From SIG440 sp045631525 (GTDB taxonomy: Bacteria; Bacillota; Clostridia; Monoglobales; Monoglobaceae), in the NCBI GenBank assembly GCA_045631525.1, contig JAZQUY010000005.1:1-64000 (forward strand): 64,000 nucleotides of DNA, written 5' to 3'. The notes beneath the pieces were generated by a model. That model saw nothing but the letters and a program-made list of their open reading frames with translations. It was not told the DNA's origin and did no database searches. How positions within the stretch are numbered: position 1 is the first letter of the stretch; each line of letters begins with the position of its first letter. Positions 31,442 to 40,308 of this stretch are shown here, piece by piece. The translations under genes were made by a program, and so were the position numbers.

Positions 31442-32635
31442 TTACATACCATATTCACGCAAAATGTAATTGAGTGATTTAACAACCATTCCATCCTTGA
31501 TATAAACGCGGGGAACCCGCCTTGCCACATTGCACACTATTTCATAATTGATTGTGCCCAAAGCGTCCGCAAGGCAATCTGCAGAAACACCGTTTTCTGA
31601 TGCTTTGCCAAACAAGGTAACTTCGTCACCGACATTTATATTATTAACCTTTGAAACGTCAATCATACATTGGTCCATACAAATTCTTCCTACTTGTTTT
31701 GCTCTTTTTCCGCCTGCCATCATCTCTGCGAAATTTGAAAGAGCCCTTGGGTATCCGTCAGCATACCCCACCGACACCGTGGCAATCTTTGATTTGCCCT
31801 CTGTGCAGTATGTCCTTCCATAGCTGAGCGACACACCTTCATCAAGCTCTTTTATAGCAGTAATACGAGCCTTAAAGCTCATAACAGGAATTAAATCCAA
31901 CAGCCTTTTATCAAAACCCTTTGATGGATAAAGACCGTACATCATTATACCCAATCTCACCATATCAAGGTGCATTTCGGGGAACTTCGCCGCCGCAGCA
32001 CTGTTGCATATATGCTTTATTGGAATCCGAATACCCTCTTCGTCCAGTTCTTTAGCAACCGCCAAAAACCGATTGTATTGCATATAAGTGTAATCATAAT
32101 CTTCGTCATCAGCCGATGCAAAATGCGAGAAAATCCCTTCAATTTCAAGCCCAGTAAGCTTTGAGATTTTTAGAATTTCGCTGCAGGTATCTTTTTTTCT
32201 TTCTTCAGTATCCGAAAGAAACCCTATTCTGGACATCCCTGTGTCTATTTTTATATGAATTTTTGCTGTTTTATTAAGTTTTTTTGCTGCGCTCGAAAGT
32301 TTTTCAGCGAAGCCAACATCCGAAACAGTAGCCGTAATATCATACTTTACAATCTCTTCTATCTCACTGTAAGCAGAGTTCCCAAGCACCATAATCGGCA
32401 CGTTAATTCCCAGTTCCCGAAGTTCAACAGCCTCACAAACCCATGCAACGCCAAGATAATCGGCTCCGTTTTCAATAGCGGTTTTTGCCACTTCAAAAAC
32501 GCCGTGTCCATATGCATCAGCCTTGACAACAGCCATCATCCGAGTGCCTTTTTTTATGCATTTTTTTATTTCTCTCAGGTTATGTTTCAGGGCATCAAGG
32601 TCTATTTCTGCCCATGCTCTGTTTCTTTCTTCCAA
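31442..32635 (-). CDS. alr: Alanine racemase
   Basis: A 397-residue PLP enzyme making D-alanine for peptidoglycan. The PLP lysine is K38 in VVKADAYGHG, and the second catalytic residue, a tyrosine, lies in LSYGRTYC near residue 270. The C-terminal beta domain has CMDQCMIDVS and the DEVTLFG strand. Length is typical. The ATG has a ribosome binding site (GGAGAGGG) close by. It lies between the AcpS-NnrD gene and the antitoxin-toxin pair. Confidence 0.95.
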   Translation of the reverse strand: MEERNRAWAEIDLDALKHNLREIKKCIKKGTRMMAVVKADAYGHGVFEVAKTAIENGADYLGVAWVCEAVELRELGINVPIMVLGNSAYSEIEEIVKYDITATVSDVGFAEKLSSAAKKLNKTAKIHIKIDTGMSRIGFLSDTEERKKDTCSEILKISKLTGLEIEGIFSHFASADDEDYDYTYMQYNRFLAVAKELDEEGIRIPIKHICNSAAAAKFPEMHLDMVRLGIMMYGLYPSKGFDKRLLDLIPVMSFKARITAIKELDEGVSLSYGRTYCTEGKSKIATVSVGYADGYPRALSNFAEMMAGGKRAKQVGRICMDQCMIDVSKVNNINVGDEVTLFGKASENGVSADCLADALGTINYEIVCNVARRVPRVYIKDGMVVKSLNYILREYGM

Positions 32636-32662
32636 AATACCCCTCTCCTTTTATCATGTTTT

Positions 32663-33877
32663 TTAAATCTCAATTTCTGATTTGATTGCCAAAGGCAATT
32701 TTTCCAAAACATCCGATGCAATAAGCCCATGGATGCCTTTTTCAAGCATAGCCGCATCGCCTGCCTTGCCGTGAATATACGCACCCAGAACCGCCGCGTC
32801 AAAACACTCGAGTCCCTGTCCCAAAAACGATGCAATAACTCCCGAAAGAACATCACCCATCCCGGCTGTTGCCATTCCCGGATTTCCCGAGGGATTGATT
32901 TTTACATCGTCATTTTCATTCGCCACGACAGTGTCCTTTCCTTTAAGTACCACAGTTACCCCATATTCCTTTGCGAAGCGCGACGCTATACCACATCTGT
33001 CTTTCGCTATATCCTGGGTTGTAACTCCCAAAAGCCTTGCCATTTCACCAGGATGAGGCGTTATAACCACTTGACATTTCTTTTCCTTAAGAATTTCGCA
33101 ATCTGATTTCAGGGCATTGAGCCCGTCTGCATCTATCACAAGCTTGCCGCTGTACTGAGCAAGAATTCCAAAAAGAATATCTTTTATATCTTTATTTTGC
33201 GAAAGTCCGGGTCCAAAAACCACTGCATCCGCTTTTCCTGCTTCGGCAATAATTTCCTTCATTGCTCCGTGGCAAATGCTACCGCTTTCAGCATCAAGCC
33301 CCACCGTAATAATTTCAGGCACCATAGAGTCAACAATCATTCTTTCATCCTTTGGAACAGCCACTGTCACCAGCCCGCTGCCCGAGCGAAGAGCGCTTTT
33401 TGCCGCAAGTACAGCAGCCCCCGTCATACCTTTCGAGCCTGCAACCACCAAAACGCGACCGCAATCACCTTTATGCGCATCAGTCTTTCGTTTTGGAATC
33501 ATTTCACCCATTTCTGAATCAACATAGGGCACAACAAACGCATCGCCGCAAACCACTGCCACCGCAGAAGTTTTGTTATGTGAAATACTCAGGGACACAT
33601 CCTGACGCACATCCTTATACACCACAAAAGGAGCATTCATTTCATCGTGTTCAACTGAAATAAGCGAAAGTTCAAGGCTTTTGATGCCACATTTTTTATA
33701 TTTAAGAAAAGCCTCTTTTGCGGCATAAAAACCCGCAAGCGTCTCCATTCGGCTGCCATTTTCCCTGAAATAATCAATTTCACTTTTTGAGAATACTCTG
33801 CCCAAAAACCTTTTATTTTTCTTAACTGCCTTTTCAATCCGTGAAATTTCTATAATATCAACACCGCAATTTTTCAT
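32663..33877 (-). CDS. Fusion of holo-ACP synthase (AcpS) and NAD(P)H-hydrate dehydratase (NnrD)
   Basis: A 404-residue two-domain protein. Residues 1-112 are AcpS-like, which attaches phosphopantetheine to acyl carrier protein: magnesium ligands D7 (GVDIIEI) and E55 (AAKEAFLK), with SLSISHNK at 95-102. Residues about 130-404 are the ATP/ADP-dependent NAD(P)H-hydrate dehydratase: RVLVVAGSKG, FGPGLSQ, VIDADGLNA, ITPHPGEM and GMGDVLSG (339-346, catalytic D342). The usual N-terminal epimerase domain (NnrE) is absent; AcpS takes its place. In many Firmicutes acpS, nnr and alr are neighbours, so the fusion probably arose by loss of a gene boundary. Confidence 0.88.
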   Translation of the reverse strand: MKNCGVDIIEISRIEKAVKKNKRFLGRVFSKSEIDYFRENGSRMETLAGFYAAKEAFLKYKKCGIKSLELSLISVEHDEMNAPFVVYKDVRQDVSLSISHNKTSAVAVVCGDAFVVPYVDSEMGEMIPKRKTDAHKGDCGRVLVVAGSKGMTGAAVLAAKSALRSGSGLVTVAVPKDERMIVDSMVPEIITVGLDAESGSICHGAMKEIIAEAGKADAVVFGPGLSQNKDIKDILFGILAQYSGKLVIDADGLNALKSDCEILKEKKCQVVITPHPGEMARLLGVTTQDIAKDRCGIASRFAKEYGVTVVLKGKDTVVANENDDVKINPSGNPGMATAGMGDVLSGVIASFLGQGLECFDAAVLGAYIHGKAGDAAMLEKGIHGLIASDVLEKLPLAIKSEIEI

Positions 33878-33879
33878 AT

Positions 33880-34398
33880 CTATACCCTTTTAGGATTAAG
33901 CTTTTCAATTACCTCGACAATTTTTTCTGACGGAGAAAAAACAGTCATAACTTTTATGCTATTTTCAAAATATACCACAAAGTAATTGTTTTCATTATTC
34001 TTTTTCTCACAAGCATAAATTTTCTTCACAGAAATATCACCTGCAAACTTTTCATACTCGTGATTTTTGTCACAATACCCAAACGCCTCAAGGCCTTTTA
34101 TGTTAACAGTTGTGAGTCTTTTTCTCTTTCTTCTGTTCATAATTTTGTCAATGTCAATTTCATTTTTAACCAGAGAATATTCGTATTCAACATTAAATGA
34201 CATAGAAAACCGATAGGCAAGATATATAACCCCTGCCGTAAGCAAAAACAAAATCGAACCAAACTGCGGAATAAGCGGAAGAACCACCACTAAAAGAAGA
34301 TAGGCAAAAATCACACTCAACACCATAAGTCCGAAAACTATAGCAACATCCTTTGCTGTTCTTTTTCTTTCAACCATTTCTTCAATAAAAATATCCAT
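33880..34398 (-). CDS. Small membrane protein of unknown function (DUF6106-like)
   Basis: A 172-residue protein with two hydrophobic helices (about 20-42 and 46-66) followed by a cytoplasmic domain of about 100 residues with mixed helices and strands and a basic stretch (MNRRKRKRL). It resembles uncharacterised clostridial proteins. The stop lies two bases from the start of the AcpS-NnrD gene, so it is part of that operon. Function unknown. Confidence 0.65.
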   Translation of the reverse strand: MDIFIEEMVERKRTAKDVAIVFGLMVLSVIFAYLLLVVVLPLIPQFGSILFLLTAGVIYLAYRFSMSFNVEYEYSLVKNEIDIDKIMNRRKRKRLTTVNIKGLEAFGYCDKNHEYEKFAGDISVKKIYACEKKNNENNYFVVYFENSIKVMTVFSPSEKIVEVIEKLNPKRV

Positions 34399-34421
34399 CT
34401 TTTCCTCCTTTTCACCACACC

Positions 34422-35699
34422 TCAGGACTTACCGCCCGAATGTGGTGTGTGAAACCATTCTTTTTCATCTTTTTTAACAATTCCCCAAATTCCAATGGGA
34501 ATCCAGGTAATAAGATAAATTACAAATCCAAAAAAGTTTTTTATCACCTTTCGGTCAAGCTTTTTGTCGTTATAAAGTCCTGCAAGAATGACAAAAATAT
34601 TTCCGAAAACAAGTACTGAAAGAAGCAAAAACTTCCACTGGTCAAACCACATATTGCAAAGCAAATTATAAACCAAAGACTTCTCATCAGCAAAGAAAAT
34701 CATCCCATAAATCACAAGGAAATATCCAAGAGTCACAGGATAAAGGGTGTCACCCCAAAAGTTCATAAGCATATGGAAAGCATTCGCAGACCTTTCCTCG
34801 ATCCCTTTTTTCAAAAGGGGTCTGACATACCGAGAAGAAACATCCGCAAGTCCTTGCATCCAACGTTTTCGCTGTTTCATAGACGTAGACATTTGAGTGG
34901 GCTTTTCATCATATACAACAGCCTCGTGGGACCAACCCACCTTTATGTCGCTAAGAGCAAGTTTAAGTGTAAACTCAGTATCCTCCGCAAGACAAGTAGC
35001 TCCCCAGCCATATTCTTTTATAAGTTCTGAAGCCACCGCAAACCCCGTACCGCCAAGACGACAACCAAGGTCAAGATTTCCACGTGAAAGCTGAGAAAGT
35101 CTGTTGTTTATCCAATACCACAAAGAATATGAAAATGTGAGCCACGAATCAGTGGGGTTTTTGCTGTCAAGGTATCCCTGAACAGCACGATATCCCTGAT
35201 TTATCTTGTTATTCATATGAAACAGAAAATCCTTATTCACAACATTATCAGCGTCAAACACGCAGATATATTCAAATTCTTCATCAAGAGCAAAAATCTT
35301 CTTGAAAGCAAACTCCATAGCAAACCCCTTGCCACGCTCACTTTCATCAACCCTTTCAAAAACCACTGCACCACAATCCTCTGCGATTTTTCTGGTGTTG
35401 TCCGTACAGTTGTCAGCAACAACAAAAATCTCATAGCAATCAGATGGATAGTCAAGTTCTTTAAGGCTTTTCACCAAATTCCCCACGACAGCCTCTTCGT
35501 TGTGAGCCGCAATAAGCAAAGCAAATTTGTTTTTCTTACTTCCCACCGTTTCTTTTTTTGAAACTGTGAGAGAAAACAAAGCAAGAACAAAATAATATCC
35601 TGCAATAAAAAACAGCAACAGCTGGCATATATCAATAAATACCTTAATCACCAATGCGGAAACCGCCTTCCCTTTATCAATACATAAATCTTTGTTCAA
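34422..35699 (-). CDS. Membrane glycosyltransferase, family 2
   Basis: About 425 residues with a single N-terminal helix, a GT-A catalytic domain and two or three C-terminal membrane helices. Motifs: AAHNEEAVVGNLV, VVADNCTDNT, FDADN (metal-binding DxD-like), a LAEDTEFTLKL acceptor motif and the QRKRWMQG (QxxRW) motif typical of processive beta-glycosyltransferases such as cellulose or hyaluronan synthases. The product is unknown. The start at 35699 is a TTG with a weak ribosome binding site; a start near 35651, after GGGAAGG, is also possible. A good promoter lies at 35769-35797. Confidence 0.85.
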   Translation of the reverse strand: MNKDLCIDKGKAVSALVIKVFIDICQLLLFFIAGYYFVLALFSLTVSKKETVGSKKNKFALLIAAHNEEAVVGNLVKSLKELDYPSDCYEIFVVADNCTDNTRKIAEDCGAVVFERVDESERGKGFAMEFAFKKIFALDEEFEYICVFDADNVVNKDFLFHMNNKINQGYRAVQGYLDSKNPTDSWLTFSYSLWYWINNRLSQLSRGNLDLGCRLGGTGFAVASELIKEYGWGATCLAEDTEFTLKLALSDIKVGWSHEAVVYDEKPTQMSTSMKQRKRWMQGLADVSSRYVRPLLKKGIEERSANAFHMLMNFWGDTLYPVTLGYFLVIYGMIFFADEKSLVYNLLCNMWFDQWKFLLLSVLVFGNIFVILAGLYNDKKLDRKVIKNFFGFVIYLITWIPIGIWGIVKKDEKEWFHTPHSGGKS

Positions 35700-35768
35700 T
35701 AATAAATATTCTTCTCATCCAGGAACATATTCCAGAGCGCCTTGAGCAAAACACAATACATCAGTGTT

Positions 35769-35797
35769 ATTATACATTAACCGACAAATAATTTCAA
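35769..35797 (-). promoter_or_regulatory. Promoter of the glycosyltransferase gene
   Basis: Minus-strand TTGAAA (35797-35792), 17 bases, TATAAT (35774-35769). Transcription would begin near 35762 and give a leader of about 60 bases. The 35700-36010 gap otherwise holds the inverted repeat at 35814-35882 and the cysE promoter; I see no gene in it. Confidence 0.6.
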
Positions 35798-35813
35798 TAG
35801 GTTTAGAGAAACT

Positions 35814-35882
35814 TTTATTGTATGCCACTCTTTTTCTTCCGCCATTTCGGTAACTTTGTGAATCTTTACAGCATACAATAAA
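35814..35882. repeat. 12-base perfect inverted repeat in the glycosyltransferase-cysE gap
   Basis: TTTATTGTATGC (35814-35825) and GCATACAATAAA (35871-35882) flank 45 bases without further obvious symmetry. It lies between divergent promoters. It could be a regulator-binding pair, a loose hairpin or a fragment of a miniature transposable element. No target-site duplication was recognised. Confidence 0.5.
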
Positions 35883-35934
35883 TTTTGAGATGTATATTTA
35901 GATGATTTTATGACAAATTTTTATAAGAAATCAC

Positions 35935-35963
35935 TTTACTATCTTAAAACTTTAGTGTATAAT
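35935..35963 (+). promoter_or_regulatory. Promoter of the cysE-cysS-mrnC operon
   Basis: TTTACT (35935-35940), 17 bases, TATAAT (35958-35963). The leader to the cysE start is only about 40 bases, too short for a T-box riboswitch, so cysteine-tRNA control by that means is unlikely here. Confidence 0.55.
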
Positions 35964-36010
35964 ATCTATGTATGTAAATTTATCCACAGAAAACTGTGAG
36001 GTTTTATTAT

Positions 36011-36667
36011 ATGAACTTTTTCAAAACATTAAAACTCGAGGTTGATTTGGCGTTTGAACGTGACCCCGCCGCAAGAAGCAGGCTTCAGGTATTGTTCTTA
36101 TACCCTGGTGTAAAAGCAATGCTCAGTTACCGCCTTGCCCACAAGCTGCATCAGCACGGTTTTTATTTCCTTGCCGACTGGGTTTCAAAACGTGCAAGGC
36201 GCAAAACCGGCATAGAAATCCACCCCGCAGCAAAGATAGGCACAGGTCTTTTCATCGACCACGGCATGGGTGTGGTGATTGGTGAAACTGCCATAATCGG
36301 TGACAACTGCACCATTTACCAGGGCGTGACTCTGGGCGGCACAGGAAAAGACAAGGGAAAGCGTCACCCAACTATTGGGAACAATGTTACCATCGGCAGC
36401 GGTGCCAAAGTTCTTGGACCATTCACCGTGGGTGACAACAGCAAAATCGCAGCAAATGCAGTTGTGCTCAACGAAATTCCACCCAACAGCACTTGTGTCG
36501 GCGTTCCTGCCCACATAGTAAAGCGCGACAACGTAAAAATCGCCCCTGCAAAAATTGATTTGGACCAGATTCACATTCCAGACCCCGTTTCAATGGAGCT
36601 TTGCAAGCTGCGTGTTGAACTCGACAACCTGAAATCAAGCCTTAAAAACGACAATCCCAAGGAATAA
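36011..36667 (+). CDS. cysE: Serine O-acetyltransferase
   Basis: A left-handed beta-helix acetyltransferase of about 218 residues that makes O-acetylserine for cysteine synthesis. The N-terminal helices (DPAARSRLQVLFLYPGVKAM, quoted in part) are followed by hexapeptide repeats, with the catalytic DHGMGVVIGETA motif and the GVTLGGTGKDKGKRHP loop near residue 115. The ATG at 36011 has GAGG nine bases upstream; the GTG at 35996 would begin at that ribosome binding site. Co-transcribed with cysS; cysK lies 5 kb further on. Confidence 0.93.
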   Translation: MNFFKTLKLEVDLAFERDPAARSRLQVLFLYPGVKAMLSYRLAHKLHQHGFYFLADWVSKRARRKTGIEIHPAAKIGTGLFIDHGMGVVIGETAIIGDNCTIYQGVTLGGTGKDKGKRHPTIGNNVTIGSGAKVLGPFTVGDNSKIAANAVVLNEIPPNSTCVGVPAHIVKRDNVKIAPAKIDLDQIHIPDPVSMELCKLRVELDNLKSSLKNDNPKE

Positions 36668-36696
36668 ACATTCCCGTTACAGAAAGGACTATCAAA

Positions 36697-38103
36697 ATGA
36701 AAGTTTTCAATACATTGACCCGAAAAAAAGAAGAACTCGTCCCCGTGGAAAAGGGCGTTATCCGTATGTACTCCTGCGGCCCCACAGTGTATAACTATTT
36801 CCACATAGGAAACGCACGTCCCTTTATCATTTTTGATACACTCCGCCGTTATCTTGAATACAGCGGCTTCAAGGTATATTTCGCCCAGAACTTCACCGAC
36901 ATTGATGACAAAATGATAAACAAGGCAAACGAGCTGGGCATCACCGTCAAAGAGCTTGCCGACCAATATATCGCTGAATATTTCAAGGACGCTGACGGTC
37001 TTGGTATCAAGCGAGCTACCTTCCACCCAAGAGCAACCGACAACATCGACGCAATCATTGAAATAGTAAAAGAGCTTGAAGACAACGGCTATGCATACAA
37101 CGTAGACGGAGACGTATATTTCGCAGCAAAAAAATTCGAGGAATATGGAAAGCTTTCACACCAGCCCCTTGAAGATTTGGAAAGCGGTGCAAGAATAAAC
37201 ATAAACGAAGACAAGCGTGACCCTATGGACTTTGCCCTCTGGAAAAAACAAAAGCCGGGCGAGCCCGCTTGGGAAAGTCCCTGGGGTATGGGAAGACCGG
37301 GCTGGCATATTGAGTGCAGTGCCATGGCAAACAAGTTTCTGGCAAAGACCATTGACATCCACAGCGGCGGTCAGGACCTTATCTTCCCCCACCACGAAAA
37401 CGAAATCGCCCAGAGCGAATGTGCCCACGGCGTTACCTTTGCCAACTATTGGATGCACAATGGCTATATAAATATCGACAACAAAAAAATGTCAAAATCT
37501 TTGGGCAACTTCTTCACAGTCCGTGAAATTGCCGAAGAATTTGACTATGAAGTTATCCGTTTCTTTATGCTTTCAGCACATTACAGAAGTCCCATAAACT
37601 TCAGCAAAGACCTTATGCAGTCGGCAAAATCCGCCCTTGACAGAATTTATAACTGCCTTGGGGATATGACCTTCGCTATGGAAAACGCAGAAAGTCGTGG
37701 GAATCTTTCCAAAAAGGAAACTGCATACAAAGAAACGGTTGCCGCCCTCAAAGAAAAATACATCGCAGCTATGGACGATGACCTCAACACAGCGGATGCC
37801 ATTTCCGTTATTTTTGAGCTTGTTTCAGAAGCAAACAAAAACATTATTGGAAATACTGATTTTTCAAAGGAAACCATTGCCGCAACCATCGACACAATCC
37901 GTGAGCTTGGCGGTGTTTTGGGACTTCTTACAAAAGATGCGACTAGCGACACAGACGACGAAATAAACGCTATCCTTAAAGAACGCGAAACAGCCCGCAA
38001 GGAAAAGAACTGGGCAAAATCAGACGAACTTCGTGATAAACTGCGTGAATTGGGTATAATAGTAAAAGACGCCCCACAAGGCCAGCAAATAACAAAAGCC
38101 TGA
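36697..38103 (+). CDS. cysS: Cysteinyl-tRNA synthetase
   Basis: A 468-residue class I synthetase that charges tRNA-Cys. The zinc-ligand cysteine in YSCGPTVY, the HIGN signature (FHIGNARPF), FTDIDDKMINKA, the WHIECSAM zinc and adenylate region, HHENEIAQSE and KKMSKSLGN (KMSKS loop) are all present. Length is normal. It lies 29 bases after cysE with AGAAAGG as ribosome binding site, the classic Firmicute cysE-cysS-mrnC order. Confidence 0.96.
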   Translation: MKVFNTLTRKKEELVPVEKGVIRMYSCGPTVYNYFHIGNARPFIIFDTLRRYLEYSGFKVYFAQNFTDIDDKMINKANELGITVKELADQYIAEYFKDADGLGIKRATFHPRATDNIDAIIEIVKELEDNGYAYNVDGDVYFAAKKFEEYGKLSHQPLEDLESGARININEDKRDPMDFALWKKQKPGEPAWESPWGMGRPGWHIECSAMANKFLAKTIDIHSGGQDLIFPHHENEIAQSECAHGVTFANYWMHNGYINIDNKKMSKSLGNFFTVREIAEEFDYEVIRFFMLSAHYRSPINFSKDLMQSAKSALDRIYNCLGDMTFAMENAESRGNLSKKETAYKETVAALKEKYIAAMDDDLNTADAISVIFELVSEANKNIIGNTDFSKETIAATIDTIRELGGVLGLLTKDATSDTDDEINAILKERETARKEKNWAKSDELRDKLRELGIIVKDAPQGQQITKA

Positions 38104-38125
38104 TTAACTATGTGAGGTAATTCTT

Positions 38126-38530
38126 ATGCTTGATACATTTATCAAAGAATTTGAGGTGGGGAAAAAAGTCCCTCCAAACCAATATTCGCCCCTTGCCCTT
38201 GCATACCTCGGTGATGCGGTATATGAGCTTTTTGTCAGAACCTATCTTTTAAGAGACCTGAATATGCCGGTTCAAAAGCTCCACAAATCCGCAATCAGCA
38301 TGGTCAACGCAAAGGCTCAGTCCGACCTTTATCAGAAAATCAAGGACATCCTCACCGAAGAAGAAACCGCAGTCTACAAACGGGGCAGAAACACAAACTC
38401 ACACCCGCCGAAAAACGCAGATTTAATTGACTATAAATCTGCAACCGGTGTCGAAGCACTGATTGGTTATCTCTATTTAAAAGGCGACAGCGAAAGAATT
38501 CTTGAACTTATGCGAAACCTTATCATCTGA
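38126..38530 (+). CDS. mrnC: Mini-ribonuclease 3
   Basis: A 134-residue RNase III-like protein without a double-stranded RNA-binding domain; it matures the 3' and 5' ends of 23S rRNA. The catalytic motif LAYLGDAVYELFVR (residues about 24-37) carries the conserved aspartate, and RGRNTNSHPPKNA and YKSATGVEALIGYLYL the second conserved block with the catalytic glutamate. GAGG precedes the ATG. Position after cysS is standard. Confidence 0.93.
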   Translation: MLDTFIKEFEVGKKVPPNQYSPLALAYLGDAVYELFVRTYLLRDLNMPVQKLHKSAISMVNAKAQSDLYQKIKDILTEEETAVYKRGRNTNSHPPKNADLIDYKSATGVEALIGYLYLKGDSERILELMRNLII

Positions 38531-38575
38531 CAGTCTTTGCATTTTTACATATTAAACTTTAGGAGATGTGTGAAA

Positions 38576-39412
38576 ATGCTTGCTGCTCTGAGAAAATATT
38601 TTTTTGTTTTGCTGGGCTCATTTGTTGTGGCACTGTCACTAAATCTATTTTTGATTCCTGCAGACATTGCCCCCGGTGGCTTAAGCGGTATTTCAATTCT
38701 CATTAACCACCTGACAAAGATTCCTGTGGGAATTTCCATTCTTTTTTTGAATATTCCCATATTTTTGTTTAGCCTCAAATACTTTGACAAAAGCTTTCTC
38801 ATATCATCACTTTTCGGTATGATTTCTTTGTCCGTATTCACAGACATCTTTGCTTTTTTAAATCCTGTGACAAGGGACCTCCTTTTGTCAGCAATATACG
38901 GTGGAAGCTTTATGGGTCTTGGCCTTGGCATAGTTTTCTGGTCAGGCTCAACCACAGGCGGCACAGACATTGCTGCACAAATTTTAAAGAAACATTTTCC
39001 TTCCTTTTCAATAGGGCGATTTATCCTTATAATCGATATCGCCATAATTTTTTTGGCAGGTCTCACTTTTAACAGATGGGAAGTTATCCTTTATTCCGCA
39101 ATAGCACTCTTCTTCTGCTCTCACGTGGTAGATTTGATGCTCGAGGGCATTGATTTTGCAAAAATAGCTTATATCATATCGGACAAACCCGAAGAAATTT
39201 CCTTTGGCATTTATGAACAACTAAACCGCGGCACCACCGCACTCCACGCATCATCTCACTATACAAAAAACGAAAAAACCGTTCTTATGTGTGTGGTAAA
39301 AAAATACGAAATAAACAAACTGAAAAAAATTATAAAGCTCATTGACAGCGGTGCTTTTGTCGTTCTCTCCGACGCCCACGAGGTGTTGGGGAACGGTTTT
39401 AAAACCACCTGA
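38576..39412 (+). CDS. YitT-family membrane protein (DUF161/DUF2179)
   Basis: About 278 residues: five to six membrane helices (to about residue 205) followed by a cytosolic DUF2179 domain (VDLMLEGIDFAKIAYIIS, then RGTTALHASSHYT and CVVKKYEINKLK, quoted in parts). The ATG at 38576 is chosen because AGGAGA stands nine bases before it; the longer frame starts within the mrnC spacer. Function of the family is unclear; transport has been proposed. Confidence 0.85.
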   Translation: MLAALRKYFFVLLGSFVVALSLNLFLIPADIAPGGLSGISILINHLTKIPVGISILFLNIPIFLFSLKYFDKSFLISSLFGMISLSVFTDIFAFLNPVTRDLLLSAIYGGSFMGLGLGIVFWSGSTTGGTDIAAQILKKHFPSFSIGRFILIIDIAIIFLAGLTFNRWEVILYSAIALFFCSHVVDLMLEGIDFAKIAYIISDKPEEISFGIYEQLNRGTTALHASSHYTKNEKTVLMCVVKKYEINKLKKIIKLIDSGAFVVLSDAHEVLGNGFKTT

Positions 39413-39462
39413 GCTTTATACCACAATATAAACAATTTTCAAGCAAACGGAGGCCAACAACC

Positions 39463-40308
39463 ATGAACAACAATTACACAGAGCTCAAGCGGTCCGCTGC
39501 AAACATCCGCAAAATGGTGCTTGAAGCAACCTGCAATGCCAAATCCGGTCACCCGGGTGGCTCGCTCTCTTCAGCAGATATTCTGGCATATCTCTTTATA
39601 TCGGAGATGAATATCGACCCCAAGAATCCCCAAAATCCAGACCGTGACAGATTTGTTCTTTCAAAAGGTCACGCTTCACCCGCCCTCTACGGTGCCCTTG
39701 CGGAGCGTGGATTTATTCCAAAAGAAGACATCAAAACATTCAGAAATGCCGAAAGCTATCTTCAGGGACACCCTGATATGAAAGGTGTAAAAGGTGTAGA
39801 TATGTCAACCGGGTCTTTGGGCCAGGGCATAAGTGCAGCCTGCGGAATGGCACTTGCCGGAAAGCTCAACAAAAAGGATTATCGGGTTTATTCAATTATC
39901 GGCGACGGCGAATGCGAAGAGGGTCAGGTATGGGAAGCAGCAATGTTTGCCGCTCACTATAAGCTTGACAATCTCACCGTTTTTCTTGATTTCAATAACC
40001 TCCAGATTGACGGAAATATACGCGACGTCATGAACCCCACACCTTTTGATAAAAAATTTGAAGCCTTCAACTGGAACGTTCTCACAATAGATGGCCACGA
40101 TTTTGGGGAAATAGAAGATGCCGTCAAAAAAGCAAAGGAAACAAAAGGAATGCCTACAATAATTATCGCAAACACCATAAAAGGCAAAGGTGTTTCGTTC
40201 ATGGAAAACCAGTGCAGCTGGCACGGCAGTGCTCCCTCTGTTGAGCAGTGCGAGATAGGCACTCGTGAACTTGATGAATACATAAATTCTTTAGGAGGTG
40301 CACTCTAA
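39463..40308 (+). CDS. Transketolase, N-terminal subunit
   Basis: A 281-residue thiamine diphosphate-binding subunit. Motifs: KSGHPGGSLSSADIL, SKGHASPALYG, GSLGQGISAACGMA and the thiamine/magnesium motif GDGECEEGQVWEA leading to FLDFNNLQIDG. Together with the next gene it forms a complete transketolase split in two, as in many clostridia and archaea. The enzyme shuttles two-carbon units in the non-oxidative pentose phosphate pathway. The stop overlaps the start of the second subunit by one base. Confidence 0.93.
   Translation: MNNNYTELKRSAANIRKMVLEATCNAKSGHPGGSLSSADILAYLFISEMNIDPKNPQNPDRDRFVLSKGHASPALYGALAERGFIPKEDIKTFRNAESYLQGHPDMKGVKGVDMSTGSLGQGISAACGMALAGKLNKKDYRVYSIIGDGECEEGQVWEAAMFAAHYKLDNLTVFLDFNNLQIDGNIRDVMNPTPFDKKFEAFNWNVLTIDGHDFGEIEDAVKKAKETKGMPTIIIANTIKGKGVSFMENQCSWHGSAPSVEQCEIGTRELDEYINSLGGAL

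Noticed and set aside
35700..36010. T-box riboswitch upstream of cysE
   Set aside because: The transcript leader from the recognised promoter is only about 40 bases and no T-box sequence or specifier hairpin was found.
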